Notes: generated by a model not told the origin, from the sequence alone. DNA of 64,000 nucleotides from Pseudomonas sp. LFM046 (GCF_000949385.2 NZ_JYKO02000001.1:5602678-5666677); one strand, 5' to 3'. Positions 35,224 to 44,670 are shown, counted from the stretch's first letter. Program-made: numbers and translations.

Positions 35224-37737
35224 GTGGCCATTTTCCGGAAAAAGTTCAACTTCAAAATTGCCGCTTATTCCGGGCCATCCTGTTTCATGGCTCTGGGACT
35301 GGCACTTCCCCATATTGCCCACGCCGTGGAATTCAACGACGAATTCCTGATCAAGAATGGCGACGGCCCGGTCGAACTCAAGTATTTCGAGCAGGGCAGC
35401 GCGGTACCGCCTGGCTCATACAACGTCGACATCTACCTGAACCAGTCGATGATCCGCCGCCAGGACGTCAACTTCAGCGCCAGCCCCGAGACCGGCGAAG
35501 TCCGCGCGGTAATCCAGGTCGGCCTGCTCAGGGACCTGGGCGTCGATGTACCCCGGCTGATGCGGGACAACCTCATCCCGGCCAACCTGGACAACAACAC
35601 GCCACTGAACATCACCGAGCTGATTCCCGGCGCCTCGGTGGAGTTCGACGTCAACAACCTGGCCCTGCTGGTCAGCGTGCCGCAGATGTACGTCAAGCGG
35701 CATGCCCAGGGCTATGTCGACCCGTCCCTCTGGGACGATGGCGTCACCGCCCTCTTCACCAACTACCAGGCCAACTTCAACCGCAACACCAACCGGGGCC
35801 AGACCAGCGACTACCGCTACCTCGGCTTGCGCAACGGCTTCAACCTGCTGGGCTGGCGCCTGCGCAACGACTCGTCCCTCAGCGGCGGAACCGGCATGCG
35901 CAACAAATTCACCAGCAGCCGCACCTACGTCGAGCGCGATATCCGTCGCCTGAAGGGCACCCTGGCCCTGGGCGAGCTCTACACCCAAGGCGAGATCTTC
36001 GACAGCGTGCGCATGCGCGGCGTGCAACTGCAGTCTGACATCGGCATGCAACCCGACAACGAGATCGGCTACGCGCCGGTGGTGCGCGGCATCGCCGAAA
36101 CCAACGCAACGGTGGAAGTGAGCCAGAACGGCTACGTGATCTACTCCACCAGCGTCTCGCCGGGCGCCTTCGAGATCACCGACATCTACCCCAGCGGCTC
36201 CAATGGTGACCTGGAGATCAAGATCATCGAGGCCGACGGGCGCCAGCGCACCTTCAAGCAGTCCTACTCCTACCTGCCGGTGATGACCCGCAAAGGCAGC
36301 CTGCGCTACAGCATGTCCGCCGGCGAGTACCGCACCGACGGCCAGCCCTCCCCCAAGTTGGTGCAGGGCACGGCGGTCTACGGCATGACCGACAACGTCA
36401 CCGGCTACGGCGGCCTGCTCGCGGCGGAGAAGTACAACGCGGTCAACGCCGGCGTGGGCCTCAACACACCCATTGGCGGCATGTCGGGGGATATCACCCA
36501 CAGCCAGTCCGATACCCGGCGGGACGGCAGGAACCAGGGGCAGAGCGTGCGCTTCCTCTACTCCAAGACCATCAACGCCACCGACACCAACTTCACCATG
36601 GTGGGTTACCGCTACTCCACCGAGGGCTACCGCACCCTCAGCCAGCATGTGGAGGACCTGTCCAGCCAGGACTTCCTCAACAGCCTCAGCCTCGGACGGC
36701 AGAAAAGCCGCCTCGACCTGACGGTGAACCAGACCCTGTTCCGCCGCAGCTCGGTCTACCTCAGCGCTGGCGAAACCACTTACTGGAACCGCCAGGGCAG
36801 CACCCGCCGCTGGCAGTTCGGCTACAGCAGCAGCGTCAAGGACGCCAGCTACAGCCTGGCCGTTTCCCGCACCCAGGACACCGGCCCGATCGGCCAGTCG
36901 GATACCCAGTTCACCGCGTCCATCAGCATCCCCCTGGGCAGCAGCAGCCGCTCCCACCGGGTCTATGCCAACGCCATTTCCTCCCAGCATGGCGACTCCA
37001 GCCTGCAGAGCGGCGTGTCCGGGTATCTGGACGAGCAGAACACGGTCAACTACTCCGCCCAGGCCGGCCACAGCAAGGACAACGGCAGCTCCGGCAGCGT
37101 CGGCCTGGGCTGGGATACCGCCACCGCCAAGCTGAGCGCCAACTACAGCCAGGGACGGGACAACAAGCACGTGGACCTGGGCGCCTCCGGTGCCATGGTG
37201 CTGCACAGCGGCGGCGTCACGTTCGGCCAGCCGGTGGGGGAGACCTTCGCCCTGGTGGAAGTGCCCGACGTCGGAGGAGTGGGCATCGAAGGCTACGGCT
37301 CGGTCCGCACCGACGGCCGCGGCTACGCCGTGGTGCCCTACATGCAACCCTACCGCTATAACTGGGTGAACCTGGATACCGCTACCTTCGGCACCGACAC
37401 CGAGATCAGCGAAAGCTCACAAATGCTGGTGCCCACCCGCGGCGCCGTAGTCCGCAAGCGCTTCACCGCTGAAACCGGCCGCCGCGTTCAGTTCGACCTG
37501 AACCTGGACGCTGGCGAAAAAGTCCCCTTCGGCGCCCAAGCCTACGACGACAAGGAGAAGGTCGTCGGCATGGTGGACAACCTCTCCCGCCTGCTGGTGT
37601 TCGGTATCGCCGACCAGGGCCGCCTCCTCATCCGCTGGAGCGAAGGCAGCTGCGTGGCCAATTACCAACTGCCTCCGAAGAACAAGGACCTCGCCTATGA
37701 ACGCGTCGCACTCGCCTGTCGCAAGCCCTCCGCCTGA
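35224..37737 (+). CDS. Outer-membrane fimbrial usher (FimD/PapC family)
   Basis: An 837-residue usher. The signal peptide has an extended basic start (MAIFRKKFNFKIAAYSG) and ends near IAHA. The N-terminal chaperone-binding domain begins VEFNDEFLIKNGDG; a 24-strand barrel follows with a plug region (ETNATVEVSQNGYVIYSTSV, FEITDIYPSGSNGDLEIKII), and the C-terminal domains contain VPDVGGVGIEGYGSVRTDGRGYAV and RGAVVRKRFTAETGRRVQF. Length is normal. The start is GTG at 35224 because the signal peptide begins there. It is the outer-membrane pore that assembles the pilus; the next gene overlaps its 3' end. Confidence 0.95.
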   Translation: MAIFRKKFNFKIAAYSGPSCFMALGLALPHIAHAVEFNDEFLIKNGDGPVELKYFEQGSAVPPGSYNVDIYLNQSMIRRQDVNFSASPETGEVRAVIQVGLLRDLGVDVPRLMRDNLIPANLDNNTPLNITELIPGASVEFDVNNLALLVSVPQMYVKRHAQGYVDPSLWDDGVTALFTNYQANFNRNTNRGQTSDYRYLGLRNGFNLLGWRLRNDSSLSGGTGMRNKFTSSRTYVERDIRRLKGTLALGELYTQGEIFDSVRMRGVQLQSDIGMQPDNEIGYAPVVRGIAETNATVEVSQNGYVIYSTSVSPGAFEITDIYPSGSNGDLEIKIIEADGRQRTFKQSYSYLPVMTRKGSLRYSMSAGEYRTDGQPSPKLVQGTAVYGMTDNVTGYGGLLAAEKYNAVNAGVGLNTPIGGMSGDITHSQSDTRRDGRNQGQSVRFLYSKTINATDTNFTMVGYRYSTEGYRTLSQHVEDLSSQDFLNSLSLGRQKSRLDLTVNQTLFRRSSVYLSAGETTYWNRQGSTRRWQFGYSSSVKDASYSLAVSRTQDTGPIGQSDTQFTASISIPLGSSSRSHRVYANAISSQHGDSSLQSGVSGYLDEQNTVNYSAQAGHSKDNGSSGSVGLGWDTATAKLSANYSQGRDNKHVDLGASGAMVLHSGGVTFGQPVGETFALVEVPDVGGVGIEGYGSVRTDGRGYAVVPYMQPYRYNWVNLDTATFGTDTEISESSQMLVPTRGAVVRKRFTAETGRRVQFDLNLDAGEKVPFGAQAYDDKEKVVGMVDNLSRLLVFGIADQGRLLIRWSEGSCVANYQLPPKNKDLAYERVALACRKPSA

Positions 37738-38809
37738 GCGGTTCGGCCCCAACCCGCACCTTCAGAGCCATCGGCATACCCCCACGTACAGACACCAGAT
37801 TGCCAGCCGCAAAGTCTCTCCACGACTGATCCTTGCCGCGTTGGCACTCTTCTGCGGCGCCGGGCAAGCCCTGGCTGGCGATTGCACGCTTGCTTCCGGT
37901 AAGCCGACCGAGCAGTTCCTGGGAGCATTTCCCGCCAGTGTCACGCTGAAAGCGGCGAACATAGGCCAAGTCATGGCAGAGTTCACTCAACCCTTCGGCA
38001 CGAGCCACAGCTGGGAGTGCTGGGTAGCCACTTTTGGCATGAAGGCAATCACCTCAACACTTGCACTCGATGGCACATCCGAGAACATCTTCCAGACAGG
38101 GATACCCGGGGTGGGTATCCGCTTTAGATTCAACTCCACCAGCTCCTATTGGGGGATCAACAGGTATCCGCCATTCAGCACGAGGCTACTTCCGGGAGCT
38201 ACTGTCCAAATATGGAGCCCCTCCACAGTAACCGTCCAATTCATTCGGATCGCCATGGAGGTGGGGCGGGGGGATATCACGGCTTTCGACATCAACTCCG
38301 AGATCTACTGGGGATCCAATAAGCCCGTCAAGGTCACAGGTACAGGCCTGAAGACCAAGATTGTGAACAATATCTACTACACCAGCTGCTACAACCCTTC
38401 CCCCGATCCCACGGTGAACATGGGCAGGCCCGCCGCCGCCCACATCAAGCGTGGCGAGGTGACCGAGCATCCCTTCGCGCTGAGCATCCGATGCGACGGC
38501 TTGAATCCCACCACCAAGCCGCCGGTGAAGATCTACTTCGAAGGTGACTCCCCAAGTGATGGGCGACTGAAACTCACGGGGCAGGCCCAACCCGGCGTGG
38601 CCAACGGCGTAGGCATTTCGCTGAAGGACGACAAGGGCACCCCCCTGCCATTTGCCAAGGATCGGGCCTTGTCGCTGACCTGGCAGCGCAGCGCCGTTAA
38701 CGCCGAGTTCTACCGTTTCTCCGGCAAGGCCAAGTACATCGCCACCGGCGGCAATATCAAGCCCGGCAGCGCGAACGCCACCATGACCTACATCCTGGAA
38801 TACAACTAG
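37697..38809 (+). CDS. Fimbrial tip adhesin-type subunit 1
   Basis: A 370-residue protein. The start at 37697 lies inside the usher gene (41-base overlap), with AAGGA seven to eleven bases upstream. It carries a long N-terminal arm before the hydrophobic core of the signal peptide (RLILAALALFCGAGQALAG). The mature protein begins GDCTLASGKPT. About 180 residues of unrecognised receptor-binding sequence are followed by a pilin-type domain from VNNIYYTSCYNPSPDPT, with a second Cys in LSIRCDGLN and the end MTYILEYN. The two-domain plan is that of a FimH-like tip adhesin; the ligand cannot be inferred. GC content is lower than in the usher gene. Confidence 0.75.
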   Translation: MNASHSPVASPPPERFGPNPHLQSHRHTPTYRHQIASRKVSPRLILAALALFCGAGQALAGDCTLASGKPTEQFLGAFPASVTLKAANIGQVMAEFTQPFGTSHSWECWVATFGMKAITSTLALDGTSENIFQTGIPGVGIRFRFNSTSSYWGINRYPPFSTRLLPGATVQIWSPSTVTVQFIRIAMEVGRGDITAFDINSEIYWGSNKPVKVTGTGLKTKIVNNIYYTSCYNPSPDPTVNMGRPAAAHIKRGEVTEHPFALSIRCDGLNPTTKPPVKIYFEGDSPSDGRLKLTGQAQPGVANGVGISLKDDKGTPLPFAKDRALSLTWQRSAVNAEFYRFSGKAKYIATGGNIKPGSANATMTYILEYN

Positions 38810-38977
38810 GCACTGTGGGGGCGAATTCATTCGCTGGGTCTTTGCGTAGTAGAGAACGATCCAGGAGACCTCCGCTTAGGGCCGTCGCCTCAATCCCGGC
38901 AGTTCAAAGCCGCTTGGGTATATGTTTGACACGAGCCCTTCAGCAGCGGCTGACGGATCAGGAAGACAACGGACCAT

Positions 38978-40051
38978 ATGAAACATATTCCTTCCCGCAA
39001 GAGGCAGCTTATCGCTCTAGCCTTTCTCATGCTCTCACCCATACCGGCGTTTGCCGCATGCCAGTCGATCGAGGCCATGTCGATCACGATGAAACCTTAT
39101 TCCACTTCTGGCCCTGCCGACGGCAACTGGATTGGCCAGCAGATAGGCGACTGGGGCGGTGCGCAGACGAACTACAAGGTATTCGACTTCACCGGCGGGG
39201 CATGCAAGTACGGGGCTATAAGTTGGGCGACTCCTACGACACAACCGTTGGCTGGGGTCACGCATGTCGACGCAGGTGTTTCATATCCGGTCTACCCATC
39301 GGGCATCCCCGGCATTGGTTACGTGATAGGCATTCGGGATCCCAAAGGAAGCCAATGGACCAGCGTCCGGCCGCCGGATGTCACGGTATATCCTGGACCG
39401 GGGACCGCAACGACTCCCCAGAGCAGTCTGGGTTTTACCTTTCAGGTAAAACTGATTGCCACCGGACGGCTCCAGGCGGGGAGCCATACCCTGCCGAGCA
39501 AAACAGTCGCGACTCTGCAGGTCGCGGACTCGGATGGCCTGGCAATTCCCGGCGCCCTTACTGTCGACCTTAGAATTCTTGGCACGACCATCAACGTGAG
39601 CGCCACCGGTTGCACGGTAACGCAAGGGGCCAAGCAAACGGTTACCCTGCCGCCCGCCTATACGGGAGAGTTCAAGGGGGGGATGGGCTCGATCCTGCCG
39701 CAATCCGCCAGCTTTTCCGTCGGCGTGACCTGCGATCCGAATATCGCGCTGTACGCGACCATGTCAGATGCCTCGACACCCGGTAATACAAGCGATGTAC
39801 TCAGCCTGGCCCGATCCTCCACCGCAGCCGGTATCGGCTTGAAACTGTTCAAGTTCGGTGAATCGACGCCGCTGAAGTTCGGCCCTGACTCTTCCGCCAG
39901 AGGAAATACCAACCAGTGGTATGTCGGCAAGAGCTCCTCCGCTGTCAGGAACTTCACGGTCCCCTTCCGGGTCAATTACGTCCAGACAGCGCCTGAGGTA
40001 AAGGCCGGCAAGGTTAATGCGCAGAGCACCATCACCTTCTCCTATCAGTAG
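38978..40051 (+). CDS. Fimbrial tip adhesin-type subunit 2
   Basis: A 357-residue protein with a signal peptide (MKHIPSRKRQLIALAFLMLS, cleavage near AFA). The N-terminal half (ACQSIEAMSITMKPYSTSGP onward) shows no family I recognise; Cys residues in ACQSIE and GGACKYG may pair. The C-terminal half is a pilin-type domain with VSATGCTVTQGAKQ, VTCDPNIALYATMSD and the terminal ITFSYQ. It follows subunit 1 after a 168-base gap with a small REP-like hairpin. It is a second two-domain subunit in one operon and may be a tip partner or an alternative adhesin. Low GC and irregular codon choice suggest transfer. Confidence 0.7.
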   Translation: MKHIPSRKRQLIALAFLMLSPIPAFAACQSIEAMSITMKPYSTSGPADGNWIGQQIGDWGGAQTNYKVFDFTGGACKYGAISWATPTTQPLAGVTHVDAGVSYPVYPSGIPGIGYVIGIRDPKGSQWTSVRPPDVTVYPGPGTATTPQSSLGFTFQVKLIATGRLQAGSHTLPSKTVATLQVADSDGLAIPGALTVDLRILGTTINVSATGCTVTQGAKQTVTLPPAYTGEFKGGMGSILPQSASFSVGVTCDPNIALYATMSDASTPGNTSDVLSLARSSTAAGIGLKLFKFGESTPLKFGPDSSARGNTNQWYVGKSSSAVRNFTVPFRVNYVQTAPEVKAGKVNAQSTITFSYQ

Positions 40052-40116
40052 TCGACGCTGCATCCGGGAAGGAGGTTCCATTGGCCCCTTCCGCGCCTTC
40101 CCAGCAACTTTCGCGA

Positions 40117-40158
40117 GGGGCAGACCTGCGGTCTGCTTGGCGATTGAAGTTCGCCCAT
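40117..40158. repeat. REP-like element after the fimbrial operon
   Basis: GCAGACC (40120-40126) pairs with GGTCTGC (40130-40136), followed by TTGGCGATTGAAGTTCGCCC, where GGCGA and TTCGCC can pair. The order and the GGCGATTGA core match the element at 25253-25294. It separates the fimbrial genes from the convergent LysR gene. Confidence 0.6.
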
Positions 40159-40202
40159 CCGCAATGCCCTGAACTCTGGCCCCCATCCGCTGCACGGCTC
40201 CG

Positions 40203-41132
40203 CTATTCCAGCAACTCCACCGCCGGCAGTTGCATGGCAGCCATTTCGTCCTGGAGGAAGTCGCGCAGTCTGCGTAGGCGATCCTGGCCGCTGCGGGCGC
40301 GGGGCCAGACCAGGTAGTAACTGTCTCCACTCGCCACGGCGGTTGGCCAGGGCAAGCCGATGCGGCCCTGGGTGACATCTTCGGCCACCATCACTAGGTC
40401 GCCGATGGATACCCCGTAGCCACGGGAGGCGGCGACGATGCCCAGCTCCAGGGTGTCGAACACCTGGCCACCCTTGAGGGACACCTCTTCCCCGAGCCCC
40501 ATGTGTTGCAACCAGCGGCGCCAGTCACGGCGATCCGGCGTGGGGTGCAGCAGTTCGGTGGCCTGCAGGCGCTCCAGCGTCCAGGGCTGGGCCGCCGCCG
40601 AAGGCTCGCAAACCGGGATCAGCCATTCGCTGAACAGCAGGGTCACCTCCCAGTCCTGGCTGAAGTGGCCATCGCTGAGCAGCACCGCGCAGTCGAAGGG
40701 TTCGTGCTGGAAGTCCACCTTATCCACATCCATCCAGGCGCTGGTGAGCTGCACCTCGATGTCGGGATTGAGGTGGCGGAAGCGGCTCACGCGCGACAGC
40801 AGCCAGCGCATGGTGAGGGTGGAAGGTCCCTTCAGGCGCAGGGTGGCGTCGTCGACCCGCAGGGTGGTGCAGGCACGCTCCAGCGCATCGAAGCCATCGC
40901 GCAGGCCGGGCAACAGCATGCGCGCCGGCTCGGTGAGCTGCAGGCTGCGTCCCTGGCGTTCGAACAGGCGGCAGGAGAAGTGTTCTTCAAGGGTGCGGAT
41001 ATGCCGGCTCACCGCGCTCTGGGTGATGGCCAGTTCCTCAGCGGCGCGAGTGAAGGAGGCATGGCGTGCGGCGGCCTCGAAGGCGCGCAGGGCGTAGAGC
41101 GGGGGCAGGCGGCGGGACATGAGGCGATCCAT
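40203..41132 (-). CDS. LysR family transcriptional regulator, GcvA-like
   Basis: A 309-residue LysR regulator. The helix-turn-helix is in LYALRAFEAAARHASFTRAAEELAITQSAVSRHIRTLEE (about 11-49). The C-terminal effector domain follows, with TLTMRWLLSRVSRFRHLNP and the conserved end. It is transcribed divergently from the MATE efflux gene 124 bases away, so it probably controls that gene, itself, or both. Two in-frame ATG starts are possible (41132 and 41120, MSRRLPP); the second is the more usual family length. Its stop faces the fimbrial operon. Confidence 0.9.
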   Translation of the reverse strand: MDRLMSRRLPPLYALRAFEAAARHASFTRAAEELAITQSAVSRHIRTLEEHFSCRLFERQGRSLQLTEPARMLLPGLRDGFDALERACTTLRVDDATLRLKGPSTLTMRWLLSRVSRFRHLNPDIEVQLTSAWMDVDKVDFQHEPFDCAVLLSDGHFSQDWEVTLLFSEWLIPVCEPSAAAQPWTLERLQATELLHPTPDRRDWRRWLQHMGLGEEVSLKGGQVFDTLELGIVAASRGYGVSIGDLVMVAEDVTQGRIGLPWPTAVASGDSYYLVWPRARSGQDRLRRLRDFLQDEMAAMQLPAVELLE

Positions 41133-41256
41133 GAGTAAAGGTCATGCGAGGCATCATTTTTTTCCTTTTGTGCCGCCGCTTCAAGGCTCGGAAAATTGCC
41201 AATTCTCCAGCCGGCCAAAGGGATTGGCCGGCGTAGCAGAATAGTGAGCCTTACTC

Positions 41257-42654
41257 ATGCCGCAACGCATTCGCAATGAACTGGTGGCCATCCTACGCCT
41301 GGCCGGCCCGCTGATCGCAGCCCAACTGGCCCACGTGCTGATGGTGTTCACCGATACCGTGATGATGGGCCTGATCGGCCCGGACGCCCTGGCCGGCGGC
41401 GGACTCGGTGCGTCCAGCTATTCCTTCGTGTCGATCTTCTGCGTCGGGGTGATCGCCGCCGTAGGCAACCTGGTCGCGATCCGCCACGGAGCAAACGACG
41501 TCTTGGGCGCCACGCGGCTGACCCAGAGTGGTCTCTGGCTCGCCCTTGGCATGGCACTGGCGGCGGGCCTGCTGCTGTGGAACCTGAAGCCCATCCTGCT
41601 CGCCTTCGGCCAGGCACCGGAGAGCGTGGAAGGTGCCATGCAGTTCCTGTCTACCCTGGTCTTCGCCCTGCCCGGCTACCTGGGTTTCATGGCCTTGCGC
41701 GGCTTCACCAGCGCCATTGGCCGGCCGGGGCCGGTGATGGCCATCAGCATTGGCGGCGCCCTGGCCAACTTCCTGCTCAACTACGCGCTGATCCACGGCC
41801 TGTTCGGCCTGCCGCGCCTGGGCCTGGCGGGTATCGGCCTGGTCACCGCCCTGGTGATGAACGCCATGGCGCTGCTGCTCACCTGGCATATCGTGCGCAA
41901 CCCGGCCTATGCCGCCTACCCGCTGCTCAAGGGCCTGCTGCGGCCGTCCCGCGAGGCCTTGACCGAGCTGCTGCGCCTGGGCCTGCCCATCGGCGGCACC
42001 TATGCGGTGGAATCCGGCCTGTTCGCCTTCGCCACCCTGTGCATGGGCGCGCTGGGCAGCACCCAGTTGGCGGCGCACCAGATCGCCATCCAGTCGGTGT
42101 ACGTGGCCTTCATGGTGCCGGTGGGGATTTCCTACGCGGTGACCTTCCGCATCGGCCAGCACTATGGCGCCGGCCGCCTGGAAGACGCGCGCCGCGCCGG
42201 GCGCCTGGGCATCGGCTTCGGCGCGGCGTGCATGCTGGCCTTTGCCATGCTGTTCTGGGTCGCGCCGGAGCTGGTGGTGGGGCTGTTCGTCGACCACGAG
42301 GCGAAGGAATTCCAGGACATCGTGCAACTGGCTGTGAGCCTGCTGGCGGTGGCGGCCTGGTTCGAGCTGTTCGACGGCACCCAGACCATCGCCATGGGCG
42401 CCATCCGTGGCCTCAAGGACGCCAAGACCACCTTCCTGGTGGGCCTCGTCTGCTACTGGCTGGTGGGCGCGCCCGCGGCCTGGCTGCTGGCCTTCTCGAT
42501 GGGCTGGGGCGCCGTGGGCGTCTGGTGGGGCCTGGCCTTGGGCCTGGCGTGCGCGGCGCTGGGGCTGACCTTGGGGTTCGAGTGGAAGACGGCGCGGTTG
42601 TTGCGGCCGGACGTGGAGGCAGCATCAGGCCGGACGATCGGGATTCATTTGTAG
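41257..42654 (+). CDS. MATE family multidrug efflux transporter (NorM-like)
   Basis: A 465-residue transporter with 12 predicted helices and the MATE architecture in two bundles of six. N-terminal RLAGPLIAAQLAHVLMVFTDTVMMGLIG and later LLRLGLPIGGTYAVESGLFAFATLCMG mark the start of each bundle. The residues of NorM proteins, including the conserved Asp in FTDTVMMG (about 31), are present, as are LGSTQLAAHQIAIQSV and PVGISYAVTFRIGQHYG. It likely exports cationic drugs in exchange for Na+ or H+. It is divergent from the LysR regulator gene. Which drugs cannot be told. Confidence 0.93.
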   Translation: MPQRIRNELVAILRLAGPLIAAQLAHVLMVFTDTVMMGLIGPDALAGGGLGASSYSFVSIFCVGVIAAVGNLVAIRHGANDVLGATRLTQSGLWLALGMALAAGLLLWNLKPILLAFGQAPESVEGAMQFLSTLVFALPGYLGFMALRGFTSAIGRPGPVMAISIGGALANFLLNYALIHGLFGLPRLGLAGIGLVTALVMNAMALLLTWHIVRNPAYAAYPLLKGLLRPSREALTELLRLGLPIGGTYAVESGLFAFATLCMGALGSTQLAAHQIAIQSVYVAFMVPVGISYAVTFRIGQHYGAGRLEDARRAGRLGIGFGAACMLAFAMLFWVAPELVVGLFVDHEAKEFQDIVQLAVSLLAVAAWFELFDGTQTIAMGAIRGLKDAKTTFLVGLVCYWLVGAPAAWLLAFSMGWGAVGVWWGLALGLACAALGLTLGFEWKTARLLRPDVEAASGRTIGIHL

Positions 42655-42663
42655 GGGCCAATT

Positions 42664-42751
42664 CGTAGGATGGGTCGGGCGGCGTTCCGCGAGCGGAGCG
42701 ATGCCCATGCGGAAAGAGCTGATGGGTATCGCAAGCTCCACCCATCCTACG
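42664..42751. repeat. Dispersed palindromic repeat, insert-bearing copy
   Basis: CGTAGGATGGGT (42664-42675) and ACCCATCCTACG (42740-42751) are complementary ends. In between are GCGATGCCCAT and ATGGGTATCGC, plus an extra CGGGCGGCGTTCCGCGAGC relative to the copy at 18236. It lies between the convergent MATE and GGDEF/EAL genes. The flank GAATTCAATCGGGAG at 42757-42771 recurs at 47421. Confidence 0.88.
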
Positions 42752-42800
42752 GAAACGAATTCAATCGGGAGTTGGCGCGCCCAACGGAGAGCCTCCGCCG

Positions 42801-44474
42801 TCAGGAATCCTGGCTGACGAACAGCGACTGGCGGGTGCCGAATACCAGGAAACGCGCCAGTTCGGCCAGGGGCAGGGGGCGGCTGATCCAGTAGCCCTGG
42901 GCCTGGTCGCAGCCGAACTGGCGCAAGAGCGCCAGGTGCTCGGCGCTTTCCACGCCCTCGGCCACCACGCCCAGCTTGAGGTTCTGCGCCAGGTTAATCA
43001 TCGCCTTCACCAACTGGCGGTTTTCCGGCCGGTCGTGCATGCCGCCGACGAAGCTCTTGTCGATCTTCAGCAGGGCGATGGGCAGGCTGTTGAGGTGGAC
43101 GAAGGACGAGAATCCGGTTCCGAAGTCGTCCAGGGAAAAGCTCACCCCCAGCCGGCCCAGGGCCTCCATGGTCTGGCGCACTTGTTCACTGCGGCGCATG
43201 ACGGCGGTTTCGGTGAGTTCGAATTCCAGCCAGCTGGCGTCGACGCCGCGCTCGTGGATCAGCCGGCTCAGGGTGGAAAGCAGCTGGCTGTCCTGGAACT
43301 GGCGGAACGACAGGTTCACCGCCATGTGCAGCGGCGGTAGGCCGCGTCCACGCAACCACTGCATGTCCCGCAGGGCGCGGGAGATCACCCAGTAGCCGAG
43401 CGGCACGATCAGGCCGCTCTCTTCGGCCAGGGGCACGAATTCATTGGGGGTCAGCAGGCCGCGCTCAGGGTGGCGCCAGCGCACCAGGGCTTCCAGGCCG
43501 AGGATGTTGCCGGTCTTCAGGCACAGGCGCGGCTGGTAGTGGAGTTCCAGTTCATCGCGACGCAGGGCGCGGCGCAGCTCGCCTTCCAGGTCGGCCAGGC
43601 TGCGCGCGCTGCGGTTGATGCGTTCGTCGAAGATGTGGAAGGTGCAGCCCTGGCTGGCCTTGGCCTGCTGCATGGCGATGTGGGCGTGCCACATCAGCGG
43701 GTCGGCGCTCTCGCTGGCTCGGCAATGGGCGATGCCGAGGCTGCAACCCAGCAGCAGGCTTTCGCCGTCCACCTGGTAGGGCTCGCCCAGGGCTTCGACG
43801 ATGGCTTCGGCCACGCGCTCGGCGCGGGCCGGGTCGCGACGGGTGTCCAGCAGGAGGGCGAATTCGTCGCTGCCCAGGCGCGCCAGCTGGTCGCCGGCAC
43901 GCAATTGTCCCTTGAGCCGCGCCACCACCTGCATGATCAGGCGGTCCCCGGCCTGGTAGCCGAGGGCATCGTTGGCATGGCGGAAGTTGTCCAGGTCCAG
44001 GTGACCCAGGGCCAGGCCGCGCCCCTGGTACTCCACCAGGCGGGCGGCCAGCAGGGTCTGGAAGCCCTGCCGGTTGGCGATGCCGGTAAGCGGGTCCTGT
44101 TCGGCGAGGTGTTCCAGCGCGCTCTGCAGATTCCGCCGCTCGCGGACGTGGCGCAGGGTGCGGCGCAGGACGTCAACGCCCAGGTGTTCGCGAACGAGCC
44201 AGTCGCTGACGCCCTGGGGCGCTTCGTCAGGCTCTTCTTCCAGCAGCAGGATGATCGGCAGCGGGCAGCGTCCGGCGGACGGGAGCAGGCGTGGGGTGCA
44301 GAGAACCAGGGCGCAGCCCAGGTCGTCCACCAGACCGGCGGCGGCATCCCAGGAGCCGGCGGTAATCAGGGAGGCAGCGCTGCCCATCGCGGTCAGGAGT
44401 TCGCGAAGCAACTCGGCCCAGGCCGGCGTTTCGGCCAGCAGGAGCATGCGCAAGGGCTCGACGAGCGCTGACAA
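42801..44474 (-). CDS. Response-regulator-like GGDEF/EAL protein (ProE-like c-di-GMP phosphodiesterase)
   Basis: About 557 residues. A receiver-like N-terminal domain (about 1-110) without a clear phospho-Asp pattern is followed by a GGDEF domain whose motif reads GSDEF (about residue 201), with an intact RxxD inhibitory site (RAGD) five residues before. The EAL domain (from about 300) keeps the catalytic set: GLEALVRW, VNLSFRQF, FELTETAV, DDFGTGFSSF, KIDKSFV and AEGVE. So it should degrade c-di-GMP, with the GGDEF half more likely to bind GTP than to make c-di-GMP. It resembles PA5295 (ProE) by position and domains. The start is TTG at 44474 with GGGGAGG upstream; an ATG at 44447 is an alternative. 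Confidence 0.88.
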   Translation of the reverse strand: MSALVEPLRMLLLAETPAWAELLRELLTAMGSAASLITAGSWDAAAGLVDDLGCALVLCTPRLLPSAGRCPLPIILLLEEEPDEAPQGVSDWLVREHLGVDVLRRTLRHVRERRNLQSALEHLAEQDPLTGIANRQGFQTLLAARLVEYQGRGLALGHLDLDNFRHANDALGYQAGDRLIMQVVARLKGQLRAGDQLARLGSDEFALLLDTRRDPARAERVAEAIVEALGEPYQVDGESLLLGCSLGIAHCRASESADPLMWHAHIAMQQAKASQGCTFHIFDERINRSARSLADLEGELRRALRRDELELHYQPRLCLKTGNILGLEALVRWRHPERGLLTPNEFVPLAEESGLIVPLGYWVISRALRDMQWLRGRGLPPLHMAVNLSFRQFQDSQLLSTLSRLIHERGVDASWLEFELTETAVMRRSEQVRQTMEALGRLGVSFSLDDFGTGFSSFVHLNSLPIALLKIDKSFVGGMHDRPENRQLVKAMINLAQNLKLGVVAEGVESAEHLALLRQFGCDQAQGYWISRPLPLAELARFLVFGTRQSLFVSQDS

Positions 44475-44670
44475 ATGACCTCCCCGGGGTCACAGATTCT
44501 GCGGTGCATCGGCGCCTGGCTGCGCCTTTTCGGCGTTGTTCTTTCCAGGCGTCGCTGCGTGGCCATCCCAGACTCATGGTAGACGGCGGGACCATCGTAC
44601 CGGCTGTCAGGAATTTTCCAAGGAAAACCCGCTGGCAACAGGGGCTGCGTCACAGTTGCCCAGAGGTACT

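Noticed and set aside
35416-37347. A 643-residue reverse open frame across the usher gene
   Set aside because: It is composed of Val/Gly/His-rich low-information sequence, and the forward strand encodes a full usher.
38815-39573. A 252-residue forward frame overlapping adhesin subunit 2
   Set aside because: It is in a different frame from the protein with a signal peptide and pilin-type end, and its sequence is Arg/Pro-rich without pattern.
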